From Fragilaria crotonensis (taxonomy: Eukaryota; Bacillariophyta; Fragilariophyceae; Fragilariales; Fragilariaceae), in assembly GCA_022925895.1 (NCBI GenBank), contig JAKSYS010000083.1, forward strand, positions 62,001 through 126,000: a stretch of DNA of 64,000 bases, in the 5' to 3' direction. Below, piece by piece: positions 32,298 to 43,364 of the stretch; the stretch's first letter is position 1, and each line of letters begins with the position of its first letter. Under the pieces are notes generated by a model that was not told where the DNA came from, did no database searches, and was given only the letters and a program-made list of their open reading frames with translations. The translations under genes were made by a program, and so were the position numbers.

Positions 32298-34128
32298 ATG
32301 CCCAGACCTTCATCGGACATCCAATGGCCTGAAAGCTCATCCGACGATGATTTCGTTCCACGGAAAGAATTTCGTGTCAGCGACGGGAAAGCCACTAAGC
32401 CTACTGTGACCACCAAACAAGTCTCTCGAAGCAAGAAGCAAAAGAGAAGTCCAAAGGCCACTCTGTCCAACGCGCCTCTTTCAAAGAAGCCTCTCAATCA
32501 CAGCTTTGAAAGAAGTGACGACGAAGACATTGTGTCGACAATTGGTGAGATGTTGGATATGTTGCTCCGTAGATACTGTGCAATTTGATTGTTCTGTTGT
32601 GAATCTTCCGTCTTGACCATCGTTGGACAGTTGGTGGTGAGCAGGGAATCATGCCTCTTCTTACAATCATCTCACATTCATGCTTTTTCGCGGCATTACA
32701 GCGTCCGAGAAAGCGAATGCAATATCACTACCACCGGGCATCCGTTCTTCGTCGGATCTCAAATGGTGGTACGAAGACAATCGCTACTATCCCTGTCGCA
32801 TCTGCGACTCGGCGGAAGCGATGTACATCAACCTGGATCCAGTGTGGGACACGACCGAACTCGCTCTCATTCAAGTTTTGGAATTTCCGCCCACCAAACC
32901 GTTCAAAGGCCGCGATCGCATACTGGCGAACCTTTGCGATCTGAAAGCATGTGGAACTTCTGGCGATACCTGGGATATGGCCACTTGGAAGAAGTACAAC
33001 AGCCAACGAGCGGCCGATGCGAGACGCGCAAATCAAAGGGTGTTGAGTGAAACAGATGTTCGGGCAGGATATCTTTATCTAAATCGAATTCTTAAGGCAG
33101 CAAAGGAGAAAGATAGCATTCCGGAACCACGAATAGCTGATGGCGCTGAGGAAGCCGACGAAAACAGCGATTTAGAGACACCCTACGAGGTCAATCTCAA
33201 ACTGAATACCACAGGTACATTGCATCCTTACGGACGAGGGATGCCCGATTTTTCCGACAAGATCCATGAACCTCTCCGACCTGGAGATATCATTCAATAC
33301 AGTACTCCTATTTTTTGCGCCGGCGACCCACGAGGCTTGAGGACGGCAACGGTTCTCTCCACCGACCCTTCGTCGACTGGATACATGATTCGATTGGACA
33401 ACACTGAAATGCTTCCGAACGAACACATGGTAAAGCGAATCAAGGTTATTGAGCAGGGCAAGCTTTATGCTCACGAGGGCTTTTATCGCCCGATCAATCG
33501 TTTCGCTCTCAAGAAGCGGGCATTGGATATGGACATGAGGCAGCCATTTCTCCGACAGAGTGACCTAGTGGGCAAGATTGTTGATAAGCATGTTGACAAG
33601 TTTCGAAAATCCATGAAAGACAAGGGACTTCCAATCGATCTTGTGCAAGACTTTAAATCACGAAGGAAGCTCAAGGCAGACGAACAACTAGAGCTAGCAA
33701 AGGAGCGAAAGAGTGCATCGAAGAAGAGTAGAAAACAGGTGGAACCTATCTTCGATTCCCAGAAGCAGGAACACGACGAGCGCACGGGCCGTGCTCTCGA
33801 GGCGAAGGCGAATAGCAAAACATTGGTCTCAACCATGCAAGAATCATCCAGCAGCGATTCTGACGATTCTCTCGAGATTATTACCATAGTCAAGAAGGCT
33901 GCAATCAAGGCGAAAAACGTTGCATCAAGTGACTCACTGTTGGATGAGTCCGATGTCTCCTTGACGGCGACTCGACCCATGCGACAGGACGCAGCGACGT
34001 CTTCGACGTCATCGAACAAATTTGAGTCAAAAGGCGTTCCGATGCATTGCTCACCATCGCAGGCTTCCAGCCGAAATGTCTTGTCAGGTATTGTAAAGCC
34101 TTGCTCAACGAGGATTCAGTTTCGCTGA
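32298..34128 (+). CDS. Unrecognised nuclear-like protein, paralogue B
   Basis: Exons 32298-32544 and 32702-34128 (GTGAGA...TTACAG, 157 bp). The product is about 557 aa to the first stop. Exon 1 is Ser/Asp/Lys-rich ('SSDDDFVPRKEF', 'RSKKQKRSPKA'). Exon 2 begins with a Trp/Tyr/Cys cluster ('DLKWWYEDNRYYPCRICDS'), then a helical part. The core shared with paralogue A follows ('LRPGDIIQYSTPIFCAGD', 'NTEMLPNEHMVKRIKVIEQG'), then a Lys-rich and Ser/Asp-rich tail. The C-terminus may continue past 34128: another frame (34047-34268) stays open with similar Ser/Glu/Asp composition ('DESDSESSMENYG'), so another indel near 34040-34130 is possible. No known domain was recognised. Confidence 0.68.
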
Positions 34129-35264
34129 AGAGGAAGCCTAACCCCATGATTCACGACGAATCTGATTCAGAATCGTCCATGGAGAACTATGGCTTGGATA
34201 CGGCAGCTAAGGCAAACAGGAGAGCAAGCACGACAGGCTTGATGAAGCAATTCCCGATCAAGGATTGAATATACGACGCAACAAAAAGTTTCTTGCGAAA
34301 ATGGACGACCTCAACCGGAACCGGCCACGTTGGTCAACATGGATCAGAAAGACGGACGAATACTGACATCGAGGAGGCTCTATACTTCCGCTGAGATTGT
34401 CAAGCCCGCATTTGGATTGACAAAAGTAAATTCGAGCGCTGATCGTCCGTCAAAAACCATTCAACAAAGTTTTCTGTTAGAGCTCAAGATGCGCCAACGC
34501 CTCGGAGAAAAAAGTGAAATGCGCCGAAACATCCCTTGATCCCTCCGAGATGGGAGAAAGACGGAGTGTTGATCAACCGGTAGTTGAACATAGATCTACT
34601 CAGCTCCCGACGGAAAAGAGGGAACACTCAAAGACAAGCGCTTCAAGCGTCTTCATCGAATCAGGCGAAATGGTCGGTACATAGCTGAGGAGGACGACAT
34701 TGAGGATTCCGACGACGACTTGCGGTCTAGGCGAACGCCGACATCCACAAAATGCGGAACCTACCAGCCTTTGGTCCGGCTTCCTCCCTGCACGAAACAG
34801 AAGGACTTAAGTTCTTTGGAGTCTTATTGATGGATAAAGTGAGAGTCTCCGGATGATAAGCTGGTGAGGTAATGCGTATCGTACGTCAGTCCCCCGAAGA
34901 ATCATACACGCTCGCCTATAATCGTGATGGCGTCATCAGACGGCGTTGATCAGGCGCATCAATCAGTCGCACACAAGTCCTGAATGCACCGTGACATAGT
35001 GAACATTCGAAATGGGCGATGCGTTGCTGAGTTCTGAGGTGCGCAAGGTAATCCCTTGCAACTTCACAAATTTTTCACCAGGGATAAGCGTATCACAAAG
35101 AAAGTGCCGTAAGTTTGCGAACGAAATAAAGTCCTAATGGCATCCCTCTCCTATATTCAAACAAAAATACGTCGCTAACTAATTCTACAAATGTGATATT
35201 TTGAATTAGCTACCAGTGATCCGGTTATCCGACCTAATTTCCCTCTGTCTGTATCTTTGGCGCC
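34129..35264. other. Non-coding or decayed coding sequence downstream of paralogue B
   Basis: Pieces of open frame (34047-34268, 34330-34539, about 34592-34830) have a coding-like acidic/basic composition ('YIAEEDDIEDSDDDLRSRR') but share no frame. They could be the degenerated C-terminus of paralogue B or of a third copy. The last ~400 bp look like plain intergenic DNA. Confidence 0.4.
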
Positions 35265-35426
35265 ATGAGTTCCCAGTGGAGGACCCAAATCACAGCCTTG
35301 AAAGCGATCGAGAGTTCGCATGCCCCGTTTTTCAAGCCATACCAGTTTTTACGCAAAGAGCTTCTGAACGCCGTTAAGACGTTAAATTTGGTTCGCAAGA
35401 AACAAACGGATCCAAATTCACCATAA
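35265..35426 (+). CDS. 53-aa small ORF, possible uORF of the V-ATPase A transcript
   Basis: ATG in a good context (GCGCCATGAGT). Encodes a basic 53-aa peptide starting 'MSSQWRTQITALKAIESSH' and ending 'KKQTDPNSP', then TAA. Eight bases after the stop lies a GTAAGA donor (35435), and a CCTGTAG acceptor (35888) lies 28 bp before the V-ATPase A start. The ORF may therefore be in the first exon of that transcript. No family was recognised; it could be a short separate gene, a uORF or chance. Confidence 0.35.
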   Translation: MSSQWRTQITALKAIESSHAPFFKPYQFLRKELLNAVKTLNLVRKKQTDPNSP

Positions 35427-35434
35427 ATCCAAAG

Positions 35435-35888
35435 GTAAGAACCAATTTCGGCAATGGCGACGATCTTGGTTCCTGCGTCCTACTGTGCACACATGATCAT
35501 GGAGTAATGAACTTGTGGCAATATAATCAGTAGCTTTTGGCGGTTGTGTGTTCCTAAAGCATATGGGTTAATTGTAGTTGAGTTGGGAGTGATGATTATG
35601 ATCGGCATTGCTTCCCCACGAATTTTGTTTCTCGGGTGATCTTGTGTACTTGATCTCAGCCTGATGACCGCTGCATAACCCCATATGCATTGATGTTACG
35701 CTGGTGGTGCTCTGGTCTTTCTTCTGAATGCTTGATTGGAATTAGGAGTTTGTTTCGCCATGGGAGAGCAATGCAGGATCATGTTCATTGAATTCAGCGA
35801 GTGTTCTCCTACGTCCACGTAGAATTCTACTGGGTACTGTTAAACGGTAGGTGTAATTCTCATGTTTGTTTTCCTCGTCATCCTGTAG
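35435..35888 (+). other. Candidate 5'UTR intron of V-ATPase subunit A
   Basis: 454 bp bounded by AAAG|GTAAGA and TCCTGTAG|A. It is longer than the other introns here (56-173 bp), so the call is tentative. No ORF inside. Confidence 0.35.
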
Positions 35889-35915
35889 AAATCTTCTTTG
35901 CAACTTCATTTCATC

Positions 35916-37788
35916 ATGAACCAAACTTTTGAGAAGGAGGCCGATTATGGTTTCATCTTCAAGGTCTCTGGACCTCTGGTCGTTGCAGATGGTATGTCTG
36001 GAGCTGCCATGTACGAGCTTGTCCGTGTCGGACACTCCAAGCTTGTCGGAGAGATTATTAAGCTCGAGGGAGACACTGCCTCCATCCAGGTTTACGAAGA
36101 TACTTCTGGATTGACCGTCGGTGACCCTGTTCTTCGTAAGAAGCAGCCTCTCTCCGTCGAACTTGGTCCTGGAATCATGGGAACCATTTTCGATGGTATC
36201 CAGCGTCCTCTTGAACACATTTTCCAGTCTTCCGGAGATGTTTACGTGCCGAAGGGAGTGGATGTCCCTTGTCTTTCCCGCGACGTTCGTTGGACTTACA
36301 CTCCTGCCAACATCAAGGTTGGAGCACCCATCACTGGAGGTGATGTGATTGGTATTGTGTACGAGAACGAAATTATTGACAGCCACAAGATCATCTGCCC
36401 ACCTAATGTCTTCGGTACTGTTACAAAGATCAACACTAACTCAACCGATGGAAAGGAAACATTCTTGGTTGACGACATTGTCATGGAAGTCTACAATGAA
36501 TCTCAAGACAAGACCCACCAACTTTCCCTCTCGCACTTCTGGCCCGTCCGTCGCCCACGTCCTATCACCGAGAAGCTCCCAGGTAACGCTCCATTGATCA
36601 CTGGTCTCCGAATTGTTGATGGTCTTTTCCCTTCCGTTCTTGGAGGAACTTGCGCCGTCCCAGGTGCTTTCGGTTGTGGAAAGACTGTCATTTCCCCAAT
36701 CCCTCTCCAAGTTCTCCAACTCCGACGCTATTGTTTACGTTGGTTGTGGAGAGCGTGGTAATGAGATGGCGGAAGTGTTGTGTGATTTCCCTGAACTCAC
36801 AATGACCATCAAGGATGCCGTCACAGGTGCTGACAAGGAAGTTGGTATTATGAAGCGTACTACGCTCGTTGCTAACACATCCAACATGCCTGTGGCTGCT
36901 CGTGAGGCTTCCATTTACACTGGTATCACTCTTGCCGAATACTTCCGTGATCAAGGTATGAACGTTTCCATGATGGCAGACTCCACATCCCGTTGGGCCG
37001 AGGCACTTCGTGAGATTTCTGGACGTCTGGGAGAGATGCCTGCCGATTCCGGTTACCCAGCCTACCTTGGTGCTCGTTTGGCTGCTTTCTACGAGCGTGC
37101 TGGACGTGTCGCTTGTCTCGGTTCCCCAACCCGTGAGGGTACCGTCAGTGTCGTCGGTGCCGTCTCCCCTCCAGGTGGAGATTTCTCCGACCCAGTCACT
37201 GCTGCCACTCTTTCCATTGTCCAGGTCTTTTGGGGTCTCGACAAGAAGCTTGCTCAGCGTAAGCACTTCCCATCGCTGAACTGGCTCATCTCTTACACCA
37301 AGTACATGCAAGTCCTTGAACCATACTTCAACAACCTTGATCCCCAATACTCCTACCTCCGTAATCAGGCCCGTTCTATCCTTCAGCAGGAAGATAACCT
37401 TTCCGAGATTGTACAGCTCGTGGGAAAGGAGTCGCTTTCTGAGGACCAGAAGGTTGTGATGGAGATTGCCAAGCTTCTTCGTGAGGATTTCCTCGCTCAG
37501 AATGCCTTCACTGACTACGATTTCACTTGCCCACTTCCTAAGACCATTGGTATGCTTCGTGTTATCATCAACTTCTATGATTTGTGCCAAAAAGCCATCG
37601 CAGACTCCCCACCTGATGCCAAGCTTACTTACGCTCACATCAAGACTGCCCTCGGTCCGGTCATCCAAAAGGTTGTTGACACCAAGTTCGTCGACCCCAA
37701 GTCGAAGGAAAGTGAAATCAAGGCCGCTTACAGCGTTATTCTGGACGAGATGCAGCGCGAGTTCCAAGCCTTGACTGACGGAATCTAA
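35916..37788 (+). CDS. VMA1: V-type proton ATPase catalytic subunit A, with one frameshift at the P-loop
   Basis: ATP-hydrolysing subunit of the V1 sector, which drives proton pumping into vacuoles and other endomembranes. The start is ATG 35916; upstream in-frame codons are TTG and not used. N-terminal beta barrel '[19 protein letters not shown]', bulge/non-homologous region, P-loop '[11 protein letters not shown]', '[16 protein letters not shown]', Walker B region '[19 protein letters not shown]' and a helical C-terminus. The frame breaks right after the P-loop: the CCCC run at 36694-36697 has one C too many, and removing one restores '[15 protein letters not shown]'. The total would be 623 aa, normal for the family. 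Both halves are highly conserved and uninterrupted, so this is probably a homopolymer consensus error. It is tail-to-tail with the FNT transporter. Confidence 0.92.
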
Positions 37789-37921
37789 ATATCAGTTAAA
37801 GTTACTAAAATGATAGCCGAGATGTGAAGAACTCTTCATAACCCTAATGGCGGTTTTCTAGCGTCTCATGATCACACGATGGTTGAAGTACCTGTGTATC
37901 AAGTGAGAAGAAGACATCACC

Positions 37922-38866
37922 TTACTCCTTCTTCTTGAACCATCCACCAAGTGTAGTTCCAAATGGAGCCATGACACAGAGAGCACCTCCAACAATGTTA
38001 CCAAGTGTTACGGGAATGAGATTCTTCATAAACATTTGCCCGATTGTGATCTCCGCGCCTCGAAGCATCCCAAGTGGAATGATAAACATATTGGCGACCG
38101 AGTGGTCCAATCCAAGCGCCACAAAGGCTGAGATGGGGAACCAGACAGCAGTCATCTTGCCAATCATGGAACTGCACCCTGATGCCATGTAGACTGCCAT
38201 GCAAACCAACCAGTTACACAGAATTCCGCGCACAAATGCCACGTCCCACGGCATGGCACATTTCGCAGCAGCAATAGTTGCTGCGGCAGGACCAGTTCCA
38301 AGAGTCCCAGACTTGAAGGCAAGGTATGCCAAGAGAACAGAGCCGACAAAGTTACCGAGGTAGGATGCAATCCAATTCTTAGCCAAGTCCTTCGTTGTGG
38401 TCTTGCCTTCTGCCAGGGCGGCTGTTACGAGTGCTGTGTTGCCGGTGAAGAGCTCTGCACCGGAGGTAAGGGTCATGATGAGTCCAAACGGAAGGCCAAA
38501 CGCACCAAATATAATCTTTTGGAGCCCAGGGTTCGCTGCCGCAATGCCAGGACATGCACCGCCGACACTAATGGCGAGGTAAGCACCGAAGGCAATGTGA
38601 CAACCAGCAACTACGCCAAGCTTGAAGATTTTTGAGAACGAGGCTGACGCTTTCAGGGCGCCGGCCGCAACAGCACCTTCATAAAGAGCAGCAGGGGGCT
38701 TAAGCTCCGGTGGGGGACCAACAACAGCTGCTGGTGGAGCCGCACCACCAGTCATCTGCAGGGTAGTACTTGTATACTGATTGAGAGCGAATGCTTGCCT
38801 TTGAGGAGTAGCAAGCGCATAACCGGTGGACACCAAAAGGACGAAGATAAAAGAGCGGGCAAACAT
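37922..38866 (-). CDS. NAR1: Formate/nitrite transporter family protein (NAR1-like)
   Basis: Pentameric FNT channel for nitrite, formate or related small anions, 314 aa, single exon. After a signal peptide and linker ('LALNQYTSTTL' region; an AFAL motif is a weak plastid-targeting candidate) come six TM segments. Family signatures: 'TLTSGAELFTGNTALVTAAL', 'NWIASYLGNFVGSVLLAYL', 'FVRGILCNWLVCMAVYMASG', and 'LGLDHSVANMFIIPLGML' with the central pore His. In algae NAR1-type members move nitrite into the plastid; that role is inferred. The Lys-rich C-terminus (KKKE) is short. Confidence 0.9.
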   Translation of the reverse strand: MFARSFIFVLLVSTGYALATPQRQAFALNQYTSTTLQMTGGAAPPAAVVGPPPELKPPAALYEGAVAAGALKASASFSKIFKLGVVAGCHIAFGAYLAISVGGACPGIAAANPGLQKIIFGAFGLPFGLIMTLTSGAELFTGNTALVTAALAEGKTTTKDLAKNWIASYLGNFVGSVLLAYLAFKSGTLGTGPAAATIAAAKCAMPWDVAFVRGILCNWLVCMAVYMASGCSSMIGKMTAVWFPISAFVALGLDHSVANMFIIPLGMLRGAEITIGQMFMKNLIPVTLGNIVGGALCVMAPFGTTLGGWFKKKE

Positions 38867-39506
38867 TATTTCGTGGATGGAGGAGAAAAGTTTATGGCTC
38901 CCAGTGATGCCAATTGAAGATCAAGATATGAGTGTGACCTCCTCGATGCCAGCAGACTCCGGAACTCAATATCAACTGGAACAGATCGAAATTAATGCCT
39001 CTCATCGTACAAAGTACCTGGTACTGGAAAATGTGACAGCAAAAACGCAAGTTCCGGAACCAGCACGTCATGAATGGAGGCACAAGCACGAGACGCGGGA
39101 CGCGAGACGCGAGGCTCAACATGTCGGTGTTTTACACGCACGCCTACAGACTACAGTACGTCGCTCTTGTGCGTAGAGTCAGAAATCGGACACGGCGACT
39201 GCGACATCAATTTCGCGCAAAATAAGCTCCGTACTCCAGTACTCCGGTAATGCTGACAATGCATGCAGTACGACTAGCAGAAGTATTCGTTGTCGCATCT
39301 TCTTGATTTGGTAGCAATACTCCACCTTTCGCATCTCTCGGCACGTGTCCCTCATTCTGTTCCGAAGAATATCGACTAGCGTACCTCTGTGCTTTTCGCA
39401 TGTGACTTTGAAATTGTGGGATGTGGGACCCCACAATGGCACATCGTTGGAAAAGTAGTGACTTATCTGTACATATCCTTCTAGAGTAGCGTTATGGTGT
39501 AGAGCT
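38867..39506. other. Intergenic, no supported gene
   Basis: Between the FNT gene start and the stop of the NUMOD3 gene. Small frames here carry no family signal. A GACGCGGGACGCGAGACGCG run (about 39092-39111) is the only notable feature. Confidence 0.5.
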
Positions 39507-41168
39507 TCAAAAGTCTTCCAGCCCGTAGGGATCATAGGTGTCGAGGTCTGCATCCTCTAGGTCCAACATGGCTGAGATTCCGATAGCAGGGGGAGACTCG
39601 ACAGAGTCTAAGTCCTCGTCATCACCATATAGAAGGTCATAAAGATCACGGCGTTCATCGCGGAGTCGGTTAATGCTGCCATCTGGTTCTTTCACCTTCT
39701 TCGCTGTTTCAGCTTTCTTTTTGACTGGCGGGTCGTCAGCACTACCAACAATGCCATTGGAAGTCAGAGGTACTGCCATCTTTACAGCCGCCTTCTTGAC
39801 CTTTCGAACCTTCTTAACCTTGGCCTTCACGATCGGCTGGCCGTCTTCGTCAACGTCGCGAGGACTTCGTTTTGTGACCTCGTCAGTTTTTGCAGGTCCT
39901 ACCACCTGAGCAAGTCGAACTTTGCTTTCAGGATTGGTTCGCGGGGATCTCTTCGGTTTTTTCGGTTCCTTTTCTGGCCGGGCCTTCGCCATCACGGACG
40001 TCCTTTGTCGAATCGACGACGTGGTTTTGTTGCGATAGTCGTCATCCTGCCATTTGGCTTTCATCGCCTCACTTATCTTGCGCCGGTAGTCGTCATCGCG
40101 GTTGTTCGAAGCAGCTCTGCGATTCCGTATTTTCTCCATCATTTTCTCCCGGAAATCAGGTTCCAGCCACTTGGCCTTAAGCGTTTCTGATATTTTCTGC
40201 CTCATATCGCCTCTAGCATTGATTACTGTCGTCTTGTTCATCATGGATTCTCGATACGCTGCATCTGAGTCCCATTTCTTTCGAAGCGATGCACTAATCT
40301 TGGCTCGTGTCTCCGCAGAATGTGAGAATCCTGATCGCACTTTGGAAGGATCCAAGCGACGCCTCGGCATTTCTCCATTAGCCCATTTGGCCTTGAGAAT
40401 GGCACTTATTTTCTGCCTCGTCTCGTCAGTCGGTCGAAAGCCTCCTTTCTCCGTCTGACGCGCCCGGCGTTCCGCAGCTTTCCTATTGCGTTCGTCTTTC
40501 TTCTGTCGTTCGTACTCTTCCTCGGTCATATTCAAGGCCTCTAACTTTTCAAGAAATCGTTCTCTGTTCTTGGCGCGGACCCCCTCGGCAATACGTTGAC
40601 GAACGTCGGCCGGACGTGCCTGTCCCTTGTTCCAAGGTGTTCTCCCCTTGTTCGCGGCAGATATCTTTGCTTTGCTAGCATTAGTGTGTGAATAACCTCC
40701 AAGTTCCGTCGGACGTGGAATGTCTTCGACTGTTTCCGTTTCCTTTACCAACAACGTCACATTCTCGCATACCTCATCGCTGGGACCTAGCTGAGCGGAC
40801 AGCTTCATCTCCGCTTCCGTCCTTTCCGTGTCAAACAAAGGCGTTGCTGCTGTTCGTTTCTGTTGTTTTGGTTGTGGTTGTTGACCATGTGACAACACAG
40901 CAGCCTTTTGCCTCCCCATTGGCGATGCTAAATTCTTGGGTGAGGAAATCCTCGGGGCGCTCGAAATTCGAGACGATAGAGTTCCCTGGAAGGCAGTTGC
41001 AACCCAACCGATACTATGATCGCAGCAAAAATACGAGAATATGGATATGGCGAAGCAAAGAAAAGATTGAGTGCACCATCGCCACAGCCATCGTTTTCTC
41101 CGCACAGTCGGTTGTGCAAGCGTGGCGCTTGAGCTTAGTAAATTGGTTTTGTTCACTCTCGGGACCAT
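39507..41168 (-). CDS. Plastid-targeted NUMOD3-repeat DNA-binding protein
   Basis: 553 aa, single exon. After a 35-residue basic lead comes a hydrophobic signal segment ('SFLCFAISIFSYFCC') and an ATAF|QG plastid cleavage motif. The body contains at least six NUMOD3-type modules: 'SKAKISAANKGRTPWNKG', 'DETRQKISAILKAKWANG', 'AETRAKISASLRKKWDS', 'GDMRQKISETLKAKWLEP', 'DDYRRKISEAMKAKWQDD'. NUMOD3 modules usually bind DNA beside homing endonuclease domains. Here no GIY-YIG or HNH nuclease is visible; the modules form a tandem array followed by a Lys/Pro-rich tail and an acidic C-terminus ('DLEDADLDTYDPYGLEDF'). A plastid nucleoid or architectural DNA-binding role is a reasonable inference. Confidence 0.8.
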   Translation of the reverse strand: MVPRVNKTNLLSSSATLAQPTVRRKRWLWRWCTQSFLCFAISIFSYFCCDHSIGWVATAFQGTLSSRISSAPRISSPKNLASPMGRQKAAVLSHGQQPQPKQQKRTAATPLFDTERTEAEMKLSAQLGPSDEVCENVTLLVKETETVEDIPRPTELGGYSHTNASKAKISAANKGRTPWNKGQARPADVRQRIAEGVRAKNRERFLEKLEALNMTEEEYERQKKDERNRKAAERRARQTEKGGFRPTDETRQKISAILKAKWANGEMPRRRLDPSKVRSGFSHSAETRAKISASLRKKWDSDAAYRESMMNKTTVINARGDMRQKISETLKAKWLEPDFREKMMEKIRNRRAASNNRDDDYRRKISEAMKAKWQDDDYRNKTTSSIRQRTSVMAKARPEKEPKKPKRSPRTNPESKVRLAQVVGPAKTDEVTKRSPRDVDEDGQPIVKAKVKKVRKVKKAAVKMAVPLTSNGIVGSADDPPVKKKAETAKKVKEPDGSINRLRDERRDLYDLLYGDDEDLDSVESPPAIGISAMLDLEDADLDTYDPYGLEDF

Positions 41169-41635
41169 TATACCACTCTAAACATCTACAATTCCAACTC
41201 GACTGATCAAAGTGCTGTACACAGTGGGTTGTGGAAGCGCTGCAATGTAGATGCAAACGAAGTCACCAAACTACCAACTGTATCAATGTGATCAGAAAGT
41301 TTGTTGTCCGCTGTAACGTTTTCTATCTCACATGTCGTACTTCGAACTCCGAGTGCAGAAACGTGTGAGTGGCTGACCACTTCAACGGGTCACGGACAGG
41401 CGACATCCACATACAGTACAGTAGGAACACGCTAGTACAGGTGCTGGGGCGTCTCGAGTCTTGATGCTGTCGTGCTGTCGCACATATTTGCACCTGTTCC
41501 TAAAGATTCCTACCTTGCGTTGTTGATGTCAACAATCCAACCTGTTGAGTCTCCGTTGTCATCACATTCAATAATGTCCGATAGGGCCTGAAGGCGAGGG
41601 AGCGGATCGACTATCTTCCATCGTATTTTCCAAAT
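41169..41635. other. Intergenic, divergent promoter region
   Basis: Between the NUMOD3 gene (-) and the 8-TM protein (+). Out-of-frame extensions of both genes occur, but no separate gene. Confidence 0.5.
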
Positions 41636-42783
41636 ATGACGGCAAACGCAGCTGGAGCTTCTCCAACAGCAGTGGCACCCACTCCCAAAACCAATACGAA
41701 CGCGACCAAAGGACAGCAACACGAACAACCTCATGTGTCGGACAACAATCCTCGATGGAAGGGATACGCCTACCTTGCTTTTGCATCTCTTGTGTGTTGC
41801 GCCTCCACCGGCAACGTTAAGGAAAAAAGTAGTGAATTCGTGGTATCTGTCGCTGTCGGATCCGTATCGTTTGCTCTATCCATGATCATCTTATTACTAG
41901 ATCGATTCCATGGCTGTTTCGAATCATTCAAGTTTCATAGAGCGCATGACGGAAAGTTGGAAGGCTTCTTTCTGATATTTTTTTGTAATGTGGTGGGTGT
42001 TTGGTGTTTGGATCATGACACAATCAGGAGGAGCTGGGTACTTTGCACTGAACATTTATTTCTCGTCATGGCTGTCTTTATTCGCGAGTTGCTATACTCT
42101 GAACGATTGGTCAGGCAGCAAGGACATTATCACTATACAGGAGCTCACAGCTCTCAGTGCGACTTTAAGGGGATGGTATTGTCTGTTGTTTTCTTCATTG
42201 GTTGTTATGGGGTCGGGTGCAGACATGCATCGACACTTGAGCGAAGATGGTCCGAAGCAACAGGCTTCCTTTTCTGTGGCTCTTGGACTTATTTCAATGA
42301 TTGTGGCGTCAATATATATACTTGCCTACTATCGGATCCTTTCGTTCGTTCCGCTAAGTGGTTGCGTCGAACTGAGTGTCGCTGGCGTCATGATGGTGCT
42401 TTGGATTATTGGGTACGTCCTACATGTGTCAGTGGTAGTGTTTCTTGTGTGTTGTATCGCTCGGAACTAACTTTCGCTGCCGATTAAAATGAAGAGTTGG
42501 AATCTTGACCCAAGATGAGAGTGTCGCCGCCTCCATCTCTGGTCAATGTCGGGCAGAAGACAATGAGTCTCTCGATGCCGCTGTTCCCGGGTCCAACCTG
42601 TACGTCTTTACCTGGATATGCTTGGTTAGTGTTTTGGACATTGCCATGTGCTGGAAGGCGTCACAAGCAATGGCATTTGCCCATGCGGGTTCCACGCAAG
42701 CTTCTAATCGCCAAAGGGCCACCTCGGAAGGAGATGCAGAAGAACTGCACGACGACGACGATGATGAGGATGACGAAGTGTAG
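41636..42783 (+). CDS. Eight-TM membrane protein of unknown function, with one frameshift
   Basis: Exons 41636-42412 and 42495-42783; the 82-bp intron runs GTACGT to GAAG. Splicing yields 'VLWIIGVGILTQDESVAAS'. With one T removed from the T7 run at 41978-41984 the product is 354 aa with about eight hydrophobic segments, beginning 'GYAYLAFASLVCCAST' and ending 'NLYVFTWICLVSVLDIAMCW'. Between segments 4 and 5 lies 'TALSATLRGWYCLLFSSLV'. The C-terminus is strongly acidic ('HDDDDDEDDEV'). The family is not recognised; it looks like a paralogous group of stramenopile multi-TM proteins. Without the T7 correction the frame would lose the last five helices. Confidence 0.7.
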
Positions 42784-43364
42784 ATACGTTCAACCACCTT
42801 GAAGAGTGCGAATGGACTTTTACTAACATTATTGAACATGATAGCTGACGCAAGCAATGCCTCTCAAGTCCGAATTCCCTGCTGCACTTCTGTAACAACT
42901 CCAGCAGTCCTAGGTCCTTCGCATTTTTGCATGCATTGAGACTCCATACTCGGTGCTAGTAGTAATTCGAGTTGTACAAGTGCACCATTATCCGTGCAAT
43001 CTTACCGAGGACGGAGTGCAAGTACCACCGCATGTTCCTTTAATGGTTTTTGATTTTAAAACTTTTAAATCATTTCCGATTCCCAATCCGTGTCTGACTG
43101 GAAAACCTATCCATTCGTCAGACGCCGGCATCGCGACTCGCGATGCTGGACCGCCAATCGCTTCCGGGTTTCAAAACCAAACACGCAATCAGTGTCACTG
43201 TGTCCTGTGTACAAGTACTACTATGAGAACAAGAACTGAACGCAGCTGGCTCGCGATGAGATGAAGTCCAGAAAGAAAACAACGGAACACGGAACCAGCT
43301 ATCGTTTTCGTCATCTATTGCTGTCATCTACCGTTCTCCATTACTATCTCTTATTGATTGCAAA
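42784..43364. other. Intergenic, Serinc promoter/5'UTR
   Basis: Contains the 3' flank of the 8-TM gene and the 5' flank of Serinc. No gene seen. Confidence 0.5.

Noticed and set aside
36685-36700. Programmed frameshift or intein in V-ATPase A
   Set aside because: No intein sequence or slippery/pseudoknot context; a single extra C in a C4 run is enough, and similar 1-nt indels occur in five other genes.
36688-37767. 359-aa minus-strand open frame
   Set aside because: Antisense to V-ATPase subunit A; codon bias of the conserved sense gene keeps this frame open. No family resemblance.
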